DNA from: Kamptonema formosum PCC 10802
Lineage (GTDB): Bacteria > Cyanobacteriota > Cyanobacteriia > Cyanobacteriales > Oscillatoriaceae
NCBI RefSeq assembly: GCF_000332335.1
Contig: NZ_KB235948.1
Coordinates: forward strand, 4,086,611 to 4,149,896
Direction: 5' to 3'
Length of the DNA: 63,286 nucleotides
The translations under genes were made by a program, and so were the position numbers. Of this stretch, positions 8,693 to 16,587 are shown one piece after another. The notes under the pieces are model-generated. The model was not told the origin of the DNA. It worked only from the letters and a program-made list of their open reading frames with translations, and did not search any database. Position 1 is the first letter of the stretch. Every line of letters starts with the position of its first letter.

Positions 8693-9190
8693 ATGACTAA
8701 CGTTCTTTTAGGCGTTGCGTATTCCTGGGATGAACCCCACCCCCCAACCCCCTCCCCGCCGGCGGGGAGGGGGAGACAGAGAAGGGGGTTTCGATTAAGG
8801 TATTGTGGTTCAGCTCTCTTTCTAATCTGCAACGCCCTTTTTTACACCGGCACGCTCACTGCAATCTTTGCTGTGAGATACCCTGCGCATGCCCAGTCAC
8901 TCCCCCAGCTGCGCCAAGGGATGACCTACAGTGCTGCCAGAACTATGTTAATTGAGTCTGGCTGGCAAGCTGTCTTCAATTCCCAACTGCTCAATACTCC
9001 GAGTGCGAGCGGGGCTGTCAATTACTTTTTTAAGGAAAAACAATATACAGAAATTGTCGATTGCGCCGGCACGGGGATGGGGCTCTGTCTTTTTGAATTT
9101 CAGAATGCGGCAGGGAAAAAACTCTTTGTAATTACGGCCAATAATGAGCCCGACCGAGAGAGCGAAGTTTTTGACTGGAGGCTTGAGTGA
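8693..9190 (+). CDS. Small exported hypothetical protein
   Basis: About 165 residues if begun at ATG 8693. A hydrophobic segment (LFLICNALFYTGTLTAIFAV) ends in AHAQS, a likely signal peptidase site. The mature part of about 105 residues contains LRQGMTYSAARTMLIESGWQ and CAGTGMGLCLFEF, a pattern I associate with small cyanobacterial secreted proteins of unknown role. The start is uncertain: residues 14-30 encode a PPTPSPPAGRG stretch that comes from a GC-rich dispersed palindrome near 8741-8780, so translation may begin later at a non-ATG codon. Confidence 0.65.
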   Translation: MTNVLLGVAYSWDEPHPPTPSPPAGRGRQRRGFRLRYCGSALFLICNALFYTGTLTAIFAVRYPAHAQSLPQLRQGMTYSAARTMLIESGWQAVFNSQLLNTPSASGAVNYFFKEKQYTEIVDCAGTGMGLCLFEFQNAAGKKLFVITANNEPDRESEVFDWRLE

Positions 9191-9842
9191 TGCCCATTTT
9201 GGATTTTTGATGTCCGGAGTTTGGATTAAAAAACGCGGCAGAAAAGCATGTTCATCCCCATTTAAAATACTATAGCGTTTATCATATTAGTGAGGTACTG
9301 AGAAACCCGGCTTCTTAAAGAAACCGGGTTTCTCACGCGGCTCTCATCCAACTGAGAACCGCAATATCTATCCCAACTTGGTGTGAGATGGAGTTTGGTT
9401 GTGCCGGTTGGGTACAGACTAAAATAATATGAAGCCATAAGAGGTTGACTGCATGTTGGTGACGGGAATTCCAAACCGCACAGGAGTTGAGGCATCACGC
9501 ACCGGCACCAAGCTTTCAAACCGGATGCCACCCACTTCAACCGCATTGCTGTCGTTTGATTCCAGAGAGTCACTCAATCATGCCAGATAGCTGAGTGCCA
9601 TCCCCCCAGAAACCGCTAACCGTTTAGAGTGGCAAAACTTCGCTTAAGCAAACAAACGGATATTGTCGCAGATAGATATGCCAGACTGCTGATGGCTATA
9701 GCCTATAAGCGAGCCTTTAAGATAAAATCCGATAAATTAATTTATCAATAACTTAGGGCGGTAGCTGAGTTTTAGCTCATGTCACAGCAAGCACCGGCAC
9801 AGGCTCAGGGATGCCGGTGCCCACAACAGAGCCTCAAACAGA
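9191..9842. other. Non-coding gap with one dispersed repeat
   Basis: About 650 bases with no credible gene. It holds the inverted copy of the roughly 80-bp dispersed repeat at 9283-9362. Nothing else was recognised. Confidence 0.5.
9283..9362 (-). repeat. Dispersed repeat of about 80 bp, copy 1 (inverted)
   Basis: Its reverse complement matches 13001-13077 and 15739-15818: a GCGGTTCTCAGTTGGATG-like left part, a central AGAAACCCGG palindrome, and a CTCACTAATAT right end. Confidence 0.85.
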
Positions 9843-10526
9843 TTATTTATCCGGTTTTTGCGGCGGAGTCGAGCCGGACTCATCGGCGCGGGGGCGGGGG
9901 TAGGGCGTATCGACAAAACCCAACTCAAACAGCTGCTGGTAAGCCTTCTTGCCCAACTCGCGCGTAGGCTGCTGAGAGCGAATAATCTGAACCAGCAAAG
10001 GCACAGCCAGCTCCGGCTTATTTTGCGCCCGGTGGACCAGAGCCAGCTGGTAAGTCGCCTGATCCCGCATCTGCGCCGTATCGAGAGCCTTGCGGCGCAG
10101 GCTGTCAGCAATCCGGTTGTCAATCCCCGAAAAAGTGCCCCCCAGTTCCTGATAAAAATTGGACAGCTGATTGAACACCTGGCGAGCGTCCACAAGCTTC
10201 TTCGCCGCCCCATCATAATCTTGAGCCGCAACCGCCTTGCCTGCTTCATCCATCAACCGCTGCCCCCCCTCCAGACTCAAAAGAGTGCTCTCAAGCACCA
10301 GAGGAGGGGAATTGTTGGGATCTGCCGGTGCCGGCAGACTGGGAGCTGCCGGCACTGCAGGCGGTGAAGCCGGCACAGGCACAGGCACCGGCACCGGCAC
10401 AGTTCCTGCAGGCTGCGCGGATACCTGCGCCCGGGCACTCATCGGTGGCAATAAGGTAACACTTGCCACCACCGGCAGCAGGGATGTCAAGCAGAAGAGG
10501 CGAACAGTTCCAGATGCCATGAACAA
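9843..10526 (-). CDS. Exported helical repeat protein, hypothetical
   Basis: A 227-residue protein with an N-terminal signal peptide (hydrophobic core LFCLTSLLPVVASVTLL, likely cleaved after ARA). A Pro/Val/Ala linker (PVPVPVPVPASPP) follows, encoded by a GGCACC-type microsatellite at about 10373-10403. The rest is helical and TPR-like (AAQDYDGAAKKLVDARQVFNQL; ATYQLALVHRAQNKPELAVPLL). The start could be ATG 10526 or ATG 10520. It is probably periplasmic. The exact function is unknown. It is divergent from the downstream protease. Confidence 0.75.
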   Translation of the reverse strand: MFMASGTVRLFCLTSLLPVVASVTLLPPMSARAQVSAQPAGTVPVPVPVPVPASPPAVPAAPSLPAPADPNNSPPLVLESTLLSLEGGQRLMDEAGKAVAAQDYDGAAKKLVDARQVFNQLSNFYQELGGTFSGIDNRIADSLRRKALDTAQMRDQATYQLALVHRAQNKPELAVPLLVQIIRSQQPTRELGKKAYQQLFELGFVDTPYPRPRADESGSTPPQKPDK

Positions 10527-10831
10527 CCTTTGTGTGCTAACAGAAACAGGAGCGATACAAACAAGGGGTATCTTAACATTGCTTTAACTTAACTGCGTTA
10601 GAGGCGGACCCCCAAGCAAAGTTAGCTGAAGCAAAAACCGGCACCCCGAAGTCTTAAACCAGGCAGATCCCGACAGCCGCCGGACATGGGCGCGGAACCC
10701 TAACAGACAAAAATCACCCGCAAGCAGGAGACAACAGTCTACCGGCAACACCCATCTTTGCGCAAGCGTTGCAGCTCCGCAAGAGCGGCGCGCCCAGTCT
10801 GTCACAAACACTACCAGAGAACATCCCTTTT
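10527..10831. other. Divergent intergenic region
   Basis: About 305 bases separating the exported helical protein (minus) and the subtilase (plus); it should hold both promoters. No consensus pair was identified. Confidence 0.4.
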
Positions 10832-12952
10832 ATGATCGATCCTCTCAATCCGCTCAACACTCCCAACGCCCCCCTCCCACCGGCAGGTGGCGGAGTTCCG
10901 GAAGAGAGTGCCGGTTTCATCTTGCAGCGAGGGGGTGAAGAACTCGCCCTCGAAAAAGTCTGCGATCGCTTCACTGTGCTGCCCACCGGCACCCCATCCC
11001 CAGATAACTGGACAGCCCGAGTGCCCGTCCAGTTTCGCGGAATCGCCGGCAGGACCAAACTCGAAGAATACAGCGTCGAACCCGCCCACCTGGAACAAGC
11101 CATGCAAGCCGCGCGGGAATCCCAAGCCATCGCCTCTGTCAGCCACGTCTACCAACTCAAGAACAGCCCCCAAACCCTAATCTACCTCACAGACGAAATC
11201 ACAGTCCAATTTAGCGAGCCGGTAGACGAAACCACAAGAAAAGCCATCGCCGCATCCGTCGGGTGCCGCGAACTCCAACCCGTCGGAGGCATTTCCAACG
11301 CCTTCATCTACCAAGTCACCAAACTCGCCACAGAAAATCCCATCAAAATCGCCAACCGGCTGGCAGGGCGAAAAGAAGTCCTCACCGCCGAACCCAACAT
11401 CGTAACCCTTGCCGCCCCCCACTACCGCCCCAAAGACACCCTCTATCCCAAACAGTGGTATCTCCACAGCAGCGACGGGCCAGAAATAGCAGCCGGCGCG
11501 CACATAGACATCGAAAAAGCGTGGGACATCACCCGTGGCGTGCGTTCCGTCGTCATCGCAGTCGCCGACGATTCCGTTGACCTCAACCACCCAGACTTTC
11601 AAGGCTCTGGTAAAATTGTAGCCCCAAAAGACTTTAAAGAAAAAGACTTTTTGCCCCTGCCCGGTGCGGAAGAAGACAACCACGGCACAGCTTGCGCCGG
11701 CGTTGCCGTTGCCGAAGAAACCGGCACCGGCATCGTTGGAGTCGCCCCCGGTTGCGCCCTCATGCCCATCCGCACCACAGGCTTTCTCGATGACAGCGCC
11801 ATTGAAGACCTGTTTAACTGGGCTACTGACAGGGGAGCCTCAGTCATTTCCTGCAGCTGGGGACCTTCTGCAGTGTACTTCCCCCTGTCCCTGCGGCAAA
11901 AAGCCGCCCTGCACCGCGCCGCCACCCAGGGGCGCAACGGCAAAGGCTGCGTTATCGTCTTCGCTGCCGGCAACGCCAACCGCCCCACCACCGGCACCAC
12001 CGACGAACAGGGCTGGCCCAAAGACGCCCTGCACGGGCCCACCAAATGGCTGGGCGGTTTTAGCGTTCATCCAGACGCAATCACCGTTTCTGCCTGCACC
12101 AGCTTAAACAAAAAAGCAGCCTACAGCAACTGGGGGCCAACCGTATCCGTCTGCGCCCCCAGCAACAACGCCCCGCCGGGGATTTGGCTGCAAGAAACAG
12201 GGTATGTCAGCACCCCGCCCGAAATCCGGACCGCCCTTGCCGGCGAAGGGATTTTCACCACCGACCGGCTGGGCGCTGCCGGCTACGATCCGGGCGATTA
12301 CACCGGCTACTTTGGCGGCACCTCCAGCGCCACCCCCGTCGTTGCCGGTGTGGCAGCCCTCATCCTCTCCGCCAATCCCGACTTAACCGCCCTGGAAGTC
12401 AAGCAAATCCTTCAGAATACTGCGGATAAAATTATTGACCCCGCTCCCGACCCCCAGCTGGGCAATAGCCTGGGCACCTACGACGAAAACGGGCACTCGC
12501 AGTGGTTTGGCTACGGCAAAGTGAATGCCTTTAAAGCCGTCCAAACCGCGCAGAAGCAGCTAGCGGCATTTCATATTTCCAGACAAATTCAGGGGCAAAA
12601 TAACCAGAGTGTAGCGATTCCTGATTTTCCTGCTGAGGGATGCCGAAGCGACATCCGGATCGGCGAGTTTGGCACTGTGCGAGACATCCGAGTCAGCCTG
12701 GATATCGAACACAGTTTTATGGGCGATCTGGAGGTGTATTTAATCTCGCCCGCCGGCACGAAAGTCCTGTTGCAAAACCGCACCTTAGGCAGTTTCACCA
12801 CATTGCATATCTCTTATTCCTTGCAAAGTTCGCCGGTGCTGGGGTTGCTGCTCAACCAGCCGGCGAGGGGGCTGTGGCAGCTGCTTGTAGCTGACTGCGC
12901 CTTCGGAGACACCGGCACCCTAAAAAGCTGGAAATTGACGCTGGGCGTGTAG
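10832..12952 (+). CDS. PrcA-like subtilisin/kexin-type serine protease
   Basis: A 706-residue S8 protease. The first 220 residues are a non-catalytic N-terminal region without a signal peptide. The catalytic domain follows: Asp246 in VADDSVDLNHPDF, His284 in DNHGTACA, and the Ser of GGTSSATP. A P-domain typical of kexins and the cyanobacterial calcium-dependent protease PrcA ends the protein (DIRVSLDIEHSFMGDLEVYL through GTLKSWKLTLGV). PrcA-type enzymes are calcium-stimulated proteases; that role here is by similarity. ATG 10832 is preferred over the upstream in-frame TTG 10769. Confidence 0.9.
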   Translation: MIDPLNPLNTPNAPLPPAGGGVPEESAGFILQRGGEELALEKVCDRFTVLPTGTPSPDNWTARVPVQFRGIAGRTKLEEYSVEPAHLEQAMQAARESQAIASVSHVYQLKNSPQTLIYLTDEITVQFSEPVDETTRKAIAASVGCRELQPVGGISNAFIYQVTKLATENPIKIANRLAGRKEVLTAEPNIVTLAAPHYRPKDTLYPKQWYLHSSDGPEIAAGAHIDIEKAWDITRGVRSVVIAVADDSVDLNHPDFQGSGKIVAPKDFKEKDFLPLPGAEEDNHGTACAGVAVAEETGTGIVGVAPGCALMPIRTTGFLDDSAIEDLFNWATDRGASVISCSWGPSAVYFPLSLRQKAALHRAATQGRNGKGCVIVFAAGNANRPTTGTTDEQGWPKDALHGPTKWLGGFSVHPDAITVSACTSLNKKAAYSNWGPTVSVCAPSNNAPPGIWLQETGYVSTPPEIRTALAGEGIFTTDRLGAAGYDPGDYTGYFGGTSSATPVVAGVAALILSANPDLTALEVKQILQNTADKIIDPAPDPQLGNSLGTYDENGHSQWFGYGKVNAFKAVQTAQKQLAAFHISRQIQGQNNQSVAIPDFPAEGCRSDIRIGEFGTVRDIRVSLDIEHSFMGDLEVYLISPAGTKVLLQNRTLGSFTTLHISYSLQSSPVLGLLLNQPARGLWQLLVADCAFGDTGTLKSWKLTLGV

Positions 12953-13000
12953 CTTTTCTCTTTAAACCCCAGAAATTCAAATATAAAGGCAAATATAGGG

Positions 13001-13077
13001 GCTCTCAGTTGGATGAACTCTGGTTCAGAAACCCGGTTTATTTAAGAAACCGGGTTTTTCAGTCCCTCACTAATATT
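13001..13077 (+). repeat. Dispersed repeat of about 80 bp, copy 2
   Basis: Matches 15739-15818 directly and 9283-9362 in inverse orientation, with a central palindrome AGAAACCCGGTTTAT/TTTAAGAAACCGGG. It lies between the convergent protease and acyltransferase genes. Confidence 0.85.
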
Positions 13078-13099
13078 ACTGGCGCTATAAAAGCTGCTA

Positions 13100-13924
13100 T
13101 TATCTGTGTGCATCTGCGTTTATCTGCGGTTGCAATTCCCAGCTATTTCCTGTTACTGGATGCGAAATGTCGTTCGCCGCATCCAATTGTTTAATAGCGG
13201 CTTCCAGAGCGTCAGTCAGCTTTTGAGCGCTCTGTTTTGTCGATTCCTGACAGCAGTAATCAGCCACCTGAAGCGGTTCGCCAATGTGGATACTGACACC
13301 GCAGCCCCAACCTGGAATCAGCTGGCCATAACGGATGCTAACCGGCACAATTTTTGCGCCCAAACCGGGCTGGCTGGATTCCGCTTGCATGGCAATGCGA
13401 GCCAAACCCGGTTTGAGCCGGTGAAGCTGACCGTCGCGAAAGATGCCGCCTTCTGGAAAAATCACCAGCATCTGCCGGTTGAGCAGCAGTTCGACGCCGT
13501 GACGCAGACTGGAAATCCCCGGCTGTTTGATGTTCACCGGAAACCCGCCGAGTCGCCGAATGAACCATCCTTGCAGTCCTTGGACTTCATCTGCGGATAC
13601 CATAAATCGCGGGTGGCGACCGGTAACGTGCCGTCCTGCAGCGTAGGGCACGATTAGCGCATCCCAGCGAGAGCGGTGGGAGGGAGCTAAAATCACGGGG
13701 CCATCGTTGGGGAGATGTTCCTGCCCAGTCACCTCAATCCGGCCAAAATAGAAGGGCAGGACAGCAAAACGACCCAAAGGATAGAGCAAGGACATCAACC
13801 AAGGGGAAACGCGAGAAGCCACCGGCTGTCCCTTGGGGGATGCTGTGGTGTCCAGAGAATGTTCGGAGGTATTGCGCTGCATAATGGCCATATGGGGGCG
13901 ACTGTGGCTAGGAGAGACAAGCAT
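13100..13924 (-). CDS. 1-acyl-glycerol-3-phosphate acyltransferase (PlsC family)
   Basis: A 274-residue membrane-associated acyltransferase that adds an acyl chain to lysophosphatidate-type acceptors in phospholipid or glycolipid synthesis. The block I motif H-(4)-D is visible as His83-RSRW-Asp88, and block III as FPEGG at 156-160. Hydrophobic segments near 43-60 could anchor it. The first 35 residues are poorly conserved in type, so the true start may be a later ATG such as Met12 or Met15. Cyanobacteria often carry several PlsC paralogs, so the exact substrate is open. Confidence 0.88.
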   Translation of the reverse strand: MLVSPSHSRPHMAIMQRNTSEHSLDTTASPKGQPVASRVSPWLMSLLYPLGRFAVLPFYFGRIEVTGQEHLPNDGPVILAPSHRSRWDALIVPYAAGRHVTGRHPRFMVSADEVQGLQGWFIRRLGGFPVNIKQPGISSLRHGVELLLNRQMLVIFPEGGIFRDGQLHRLKPGLARIAMQAESSQPGLGAKIVPVSIRYGQLIPGWGCGVSIHIGEPLQVADYCCQESTKQSAQKLTDALEAAIKQLDAANDISHPVTGNSWELQPQINADAHR

Positions 13925-13992
13925 CTTTAATCAATGCTTAACTCTACCGTAAGATAGTTTGCCGGCGCTGCCTTCTTGGATACGGACAGTTT

Positions 13993-14598
13993 CTACATTG
14001 TCCTGTCGCTGTCAGCGCCGCCTGAACCGCGCCGGCGGGCGAACCAAGCTTGCAGCTGCTGCCGGCAGGCTGATTCCAGGATGCCGCCGAGTACCGGCAG
14101 CCGGTGGTTGGAGCAAGCGCTGTCGGGAATATTGGCCACAGTGCGAATCGCGCCGGTTTTTGGGTCATCTGCTCCATAGACGAGAAGCCCGAGCCTCGCG
14201 TGGACGATAGCGCCGGCACACATCGGGCAAGGTTCCAGGGTGACGTAGAGGGTGCACTGGTTGAGGTGCCAGTTCCCCAGGACTTTGCCGGCTGCCCTGA
14301 TGGCAACGATTTCCGCGTGGGCTGCCGGATCGCAGTCGCGCTGTTTGCGATTTTCCCCAACGGCTATCAAGTTGCCGGTGCTGTCAACTATCACCGCACC
14401 CACCGGCACCTCGCCGGCATCCCCGGCGGCTTGTGCCAGTTCCAGGGCCTGGCGCATCCAGTGCCGGTGGGCTTCAAGATTGTGGATTGGGGGATCACAA
14501 TTTTGGATTTTGGATTTTGGATTTTGGATTGGGGTATTGGGCATAGGGCATGGGGCATTGGGGCCAGACTGTGTGGGCTGCGCACAATTTGTACACAT
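13993..14598 (-). CDS. tadA: tRNA(adenine-34) deaminase TadA
   Basis: A zinc-dependent deaminase that converts A34 to inosine in the tRNA anticodon wobble position. The zinc motif HAEI (in PAAHAEIVA) and PCPMC are visible, with EVPVGAVIVD and the GAIRTVANIPDS region typical of TadA. The conserved part begins at HRHWMRQALELAQ. The start is unclear: ATG 14598 and ATG 14544 are both in frame. The extra N-terminal residues are encoded by a low-complexity ATTTTGGATT repeat and by the edge of the 225-bp repeat block, so the long form may be an artefact. Confidence 0.9.
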   Translation of the reverse strand: MCTNCAQPTQSGPNAPCPMPNTPIQNPKSKIQNCDPPIHNLEAHRHWMRQALELAQAAGDAGEVPVGAVIVDSTGNLIAVGENRKQRDCDPAAHAEIVAIRAAGKVLGNWHLNQCTLYVTLEPCPMCAGAIVHARLGLLVYGADDPKTGAIRTVANIPDSACSNHRLPVLGGILESACRQQLQAWFARRRGSGGADSDRTM

Positions 14599-14600
14599 TC

Positions 14601-15170
14601 CTGGTTTCCGGTAGAAAGCATATATACAAAACCCGTCTCAAGCCGTGTTTTGTAAATTTTATTCATTCGGATTTCTTAAAATTTAAGGGGGTTTGTCCCC
14701 CGTGTGAGCGTCCTATCCCTCCCCAAACCTGGCCCTTAGCCCCTAAATGGGGCATCGGACATGGGGCGATGGGCAATTCGGCACCCAACTGTCCCCTTTC
14801 TTGTGGGCCCAAGACGGTCACATTTCTAGTTTCCGGTAGAAAGCATATATACAAAACCCGTCTAAAGCCGTGTTTTGTAAATTTTATTCATTCGGATTTC
14901 TTAAAAGTTAAGGGGGTTTATCCCCCCTGTGAGCGTCCTATCCCTGCAAAAAGCTGGCCCTTAGCCCCTAAATGGGGCATCGGACATGGGGCGATGGGCA
15001 ATTTGGGCCAGACGGTGCCAGCTATTTTCAGCAAAAATCGGGAACTTTTATGCTTTCCGGAAGAAAGCATATATACAAAACCTGTCTGAAGGCGTGTTTT
15101 GTAAAAACTGTTCTTCCGGAGTTCATTAAAGAAGATGGATTGTACTGAAGCCTCACCCCTGACCCCTAAA
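14601..15170. repeat. Tandem 225-bp repeat, about 2.4 copies
   Basis: The TTTCCGG(T/A)AGAAAGCATA segment recurs at 14605, 14830 and 15054, a period of 224-225 bases, with long near-identity between the first two copies. Each copy has an ACAAAAC...GTTTTGT inverted repeat and an ATGGGGCATCGGACATGGG block. A 179-residue frame at 14550-15089 only reflects this periodicity and is not taken as a gene. The array fills the gap between grxC and tadA. Confidence 0.88.
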
Positions 15171-15172
15171 CC

Positions 15173-15493
15173 CTAACCAGAAACAGCGGGTTCGGTGAGG
15201 AGCCGGTCGAGCTGTCCCTCTCTATCGAGCTGGTAGAGATCGTCACAGCCGCCGGTGTGCCGGCTGTTGATGAAAATCTGCGGCACAGTTCGCCGCCCGT
15301 TGGCGCGTTCAGCCATTTGAGTTCTGGCTGCTTCATCGCCATCAATTTTGTATTCCGTGTAGCTGACGCCTTTCCACCAGAGCAGCATTTTGGCCCGGAT
15401 GCAGTAGGGGCAGGTTTGCCAGGTGTATATCTCCACATTGGCTTTGATGCGCTTGGGATGGCGACCGAGAAGGGGGTTGAGAAAGTCCAGCAT
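15173..15493 (-). CDS. grxC: Glutaredoxin 3 (dithiol)
   Basis: A 106-residue dithiol glutaredoxin, a glutathione-dependent disulfide reductase of the cytosol. The active site is CPYC (in YTWQTCPYCIRAK), followed by the cis-Pro motif TVPQIFI and the GGCDDLYQLD glutathione-binding end. About 18 extra residues precede the usual start of the fold (MLDFLNPLLGRHPKRIKA). It stands alone between repeat blocks. Confidence 0.95.
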   Translation of the reverse strand: MLDFLNPLLGRHPKRIKANVEIYTWQTCPYCIRAKMLLWWKGVSYTEYKIDGDEAARTQMAERANGRRTVPQIFINSRHTGGCDDLYQLDREGQLDRLLTEPAVSG

Positions 15494-15535
15494 TTTCTTT
15501 TCCTTGCGGGTGGCGGGAAATGTTACATTTCTACA

Positions 15536-15590
15536 TCTAGCTTAGATGATGCGCTTGGAAAAGGAGATGCTGGCGGGGAGTGCCGGTGGG
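15536..15590. repeat. 55-bp direct repeat, copy 1
   Basis: TCTAGCTTAGATGATGCGCT and the following AAAGGAGATGCTG and GGGAGTGCCGGTGGG recur at 16485-16539 with about four mismatches. The two copies bracket the 121-residue hypothetical gene. Confidence 0.85.
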
Positions 15591-15738
15591 GCTCAGGGGG
15601 CGACGGGTTGGCGCAGCAGCAACAACCCCAGCCGGCGGGCACCGCAAAGGTGCCGGTGCTGTATTAAAAATTGAGGGGTGAGAAACTGGGTGTCTCAAAA
15701 GAAAGCCGGTTTTTCAGATTTATGGACCGGCATTTACA

Positions 15739-15818
15739 GCGGTTCTCAGTTAGATGTACTCTGGTCCAGAAACCCGGTTTCTTAAAGACACCGGGTTTCT
15801 CAGTACCTCACTAATATG
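15739..15818 (+). repeat. Dispersed repeat of about 80 bp, copy 3
   Basis: Same layout as 13001-13077: left part GCGGTTCTCAGTTAGATG, central AGAAACCCGG palindrome, right part CAGTACCTCACTAATATG. Confidence 0.85.
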
Positions 15819-15865
15819 AGAAAGGCTACAGAATGCCGGCAGAAACGCCCCCTCATCACGCCCCC

Positions 15866-16231
15866 TCACAAGGAGTGAAGGGATGCAATATCACCGGAGG
15901 TTTGGCTTTCAGTTGCCTTGTGTTCCAGTAGCTCCTCTATTGTCTCCAAGTGCCCTATAATGTGAGGGATAGAGCCATATTGAAAGGAGTCAAAGATTTC
16001 TGGAAGCTGTCCCACAGCAGCCTCTTCTGTCGCCGCCTCGATTAGCTCAGCGGCAAGCCTTTCAATATCCAAACTGATTTCTTGGAGGTTAAAGAGCAGC
16101 TGTTCTATTTGGCTCGGACTGAATTTGGATTCTAGTTTATCGCGATGCCGGTGCAGCGTGTTGATAGCTTCTCGCAGGGATTTCACTTCAGAAACCATGA
16201 GGTTCACCTTTTGAGTTATAGCAGCAGTCAT
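15866..16231 (-). CDS. Hypothetical coiled-coil protein, 121 residues
   Basis: A mostly helical, acidic protein with heptad-like Leu spacing (SEVKSLREAINTLHRHRDKLESKF and IEQLLFNLQEISLDIERLAAELIEAA). No signal peptide, membrane segment or known motif is seen. The start is ATG. It is flanked by a pair of 55-bp direct repeats, so gene and repeats may have moved or duplicated together. The function is unknown. Confidence 0.65.
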   Translation of the reverse strand: MTAAITQKVNLMVSEVKSLREAINTLHRHRDKLESKFSPSQIEQLLFNLQEISLDIERLAAELIEAATEEAAVGQLPEIFDSFQYGSIPHIIGHLETIEELLEHKATESQTSGDIASLHSL

Positions 16232-16587
16232 ATTGGTTAGAACAATAGAAGCTTCGGGAGCGGGGGAGCAAGGGAGGCCGGAATGTAGGTTTTCTAAATG
16301 CTTACTGCTATATAGACGTAGGGCAGGCGTCCCGCCCCCCCTGAAGGTTTAATGTTCTAACCTAAGTGGCTACTGCTATAGGCTTTTAACCTGCTTTTCC
16401 GTTGAAAGGAAGCAGAGCCTCTAGATTGCGTTCCCAGGCTCTGCCTGGGAACGAGACACATTTCTAACGAGACAAATTTCTAAGTCTAGCTTAGATGATG
16501 CGCTCGAAAAAGGAGATGCTGCCAGGGAGTGCCGGTGGGTGAGTGCACCGGGAGGGAAAACCGCTCCAAAATACAACAAAGTAGCCC
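16232..16587. other. Non-coding gap
   Basis: About 355 bases with fragments of dispersed repeats: a GGCAGGCGTCCCGCC palindrome remnant, a TAATGTTCTAACC element, and copy 2 of the 55-bp repeat. Confidence 0.5.
16485..16539. repeat. 55-bp direct repeat, copy 2
   Basis: Matches 15536-15590 in the same orientation, 949 bases away. Confidence 0.85.

Larger units (their letters stand above)
15494..15865. other. Non-coding gap with repeats
   Basis: About 370 bases. It holds copy 1 of a 55-bp direct repeat (15536-15590), a degenerate AGAAAC palindrome near 15690 and copy 3 of the 80-bp dispersed repeat. Confidence 0.6.

Noticed and set aside
14550-15089. 179-residue plus-strand ORF with internal repeats
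   Set aside because: Its repeats mirror the 225-bp DNA period, other frames are similarly open, and it overlaps tadA antisense.
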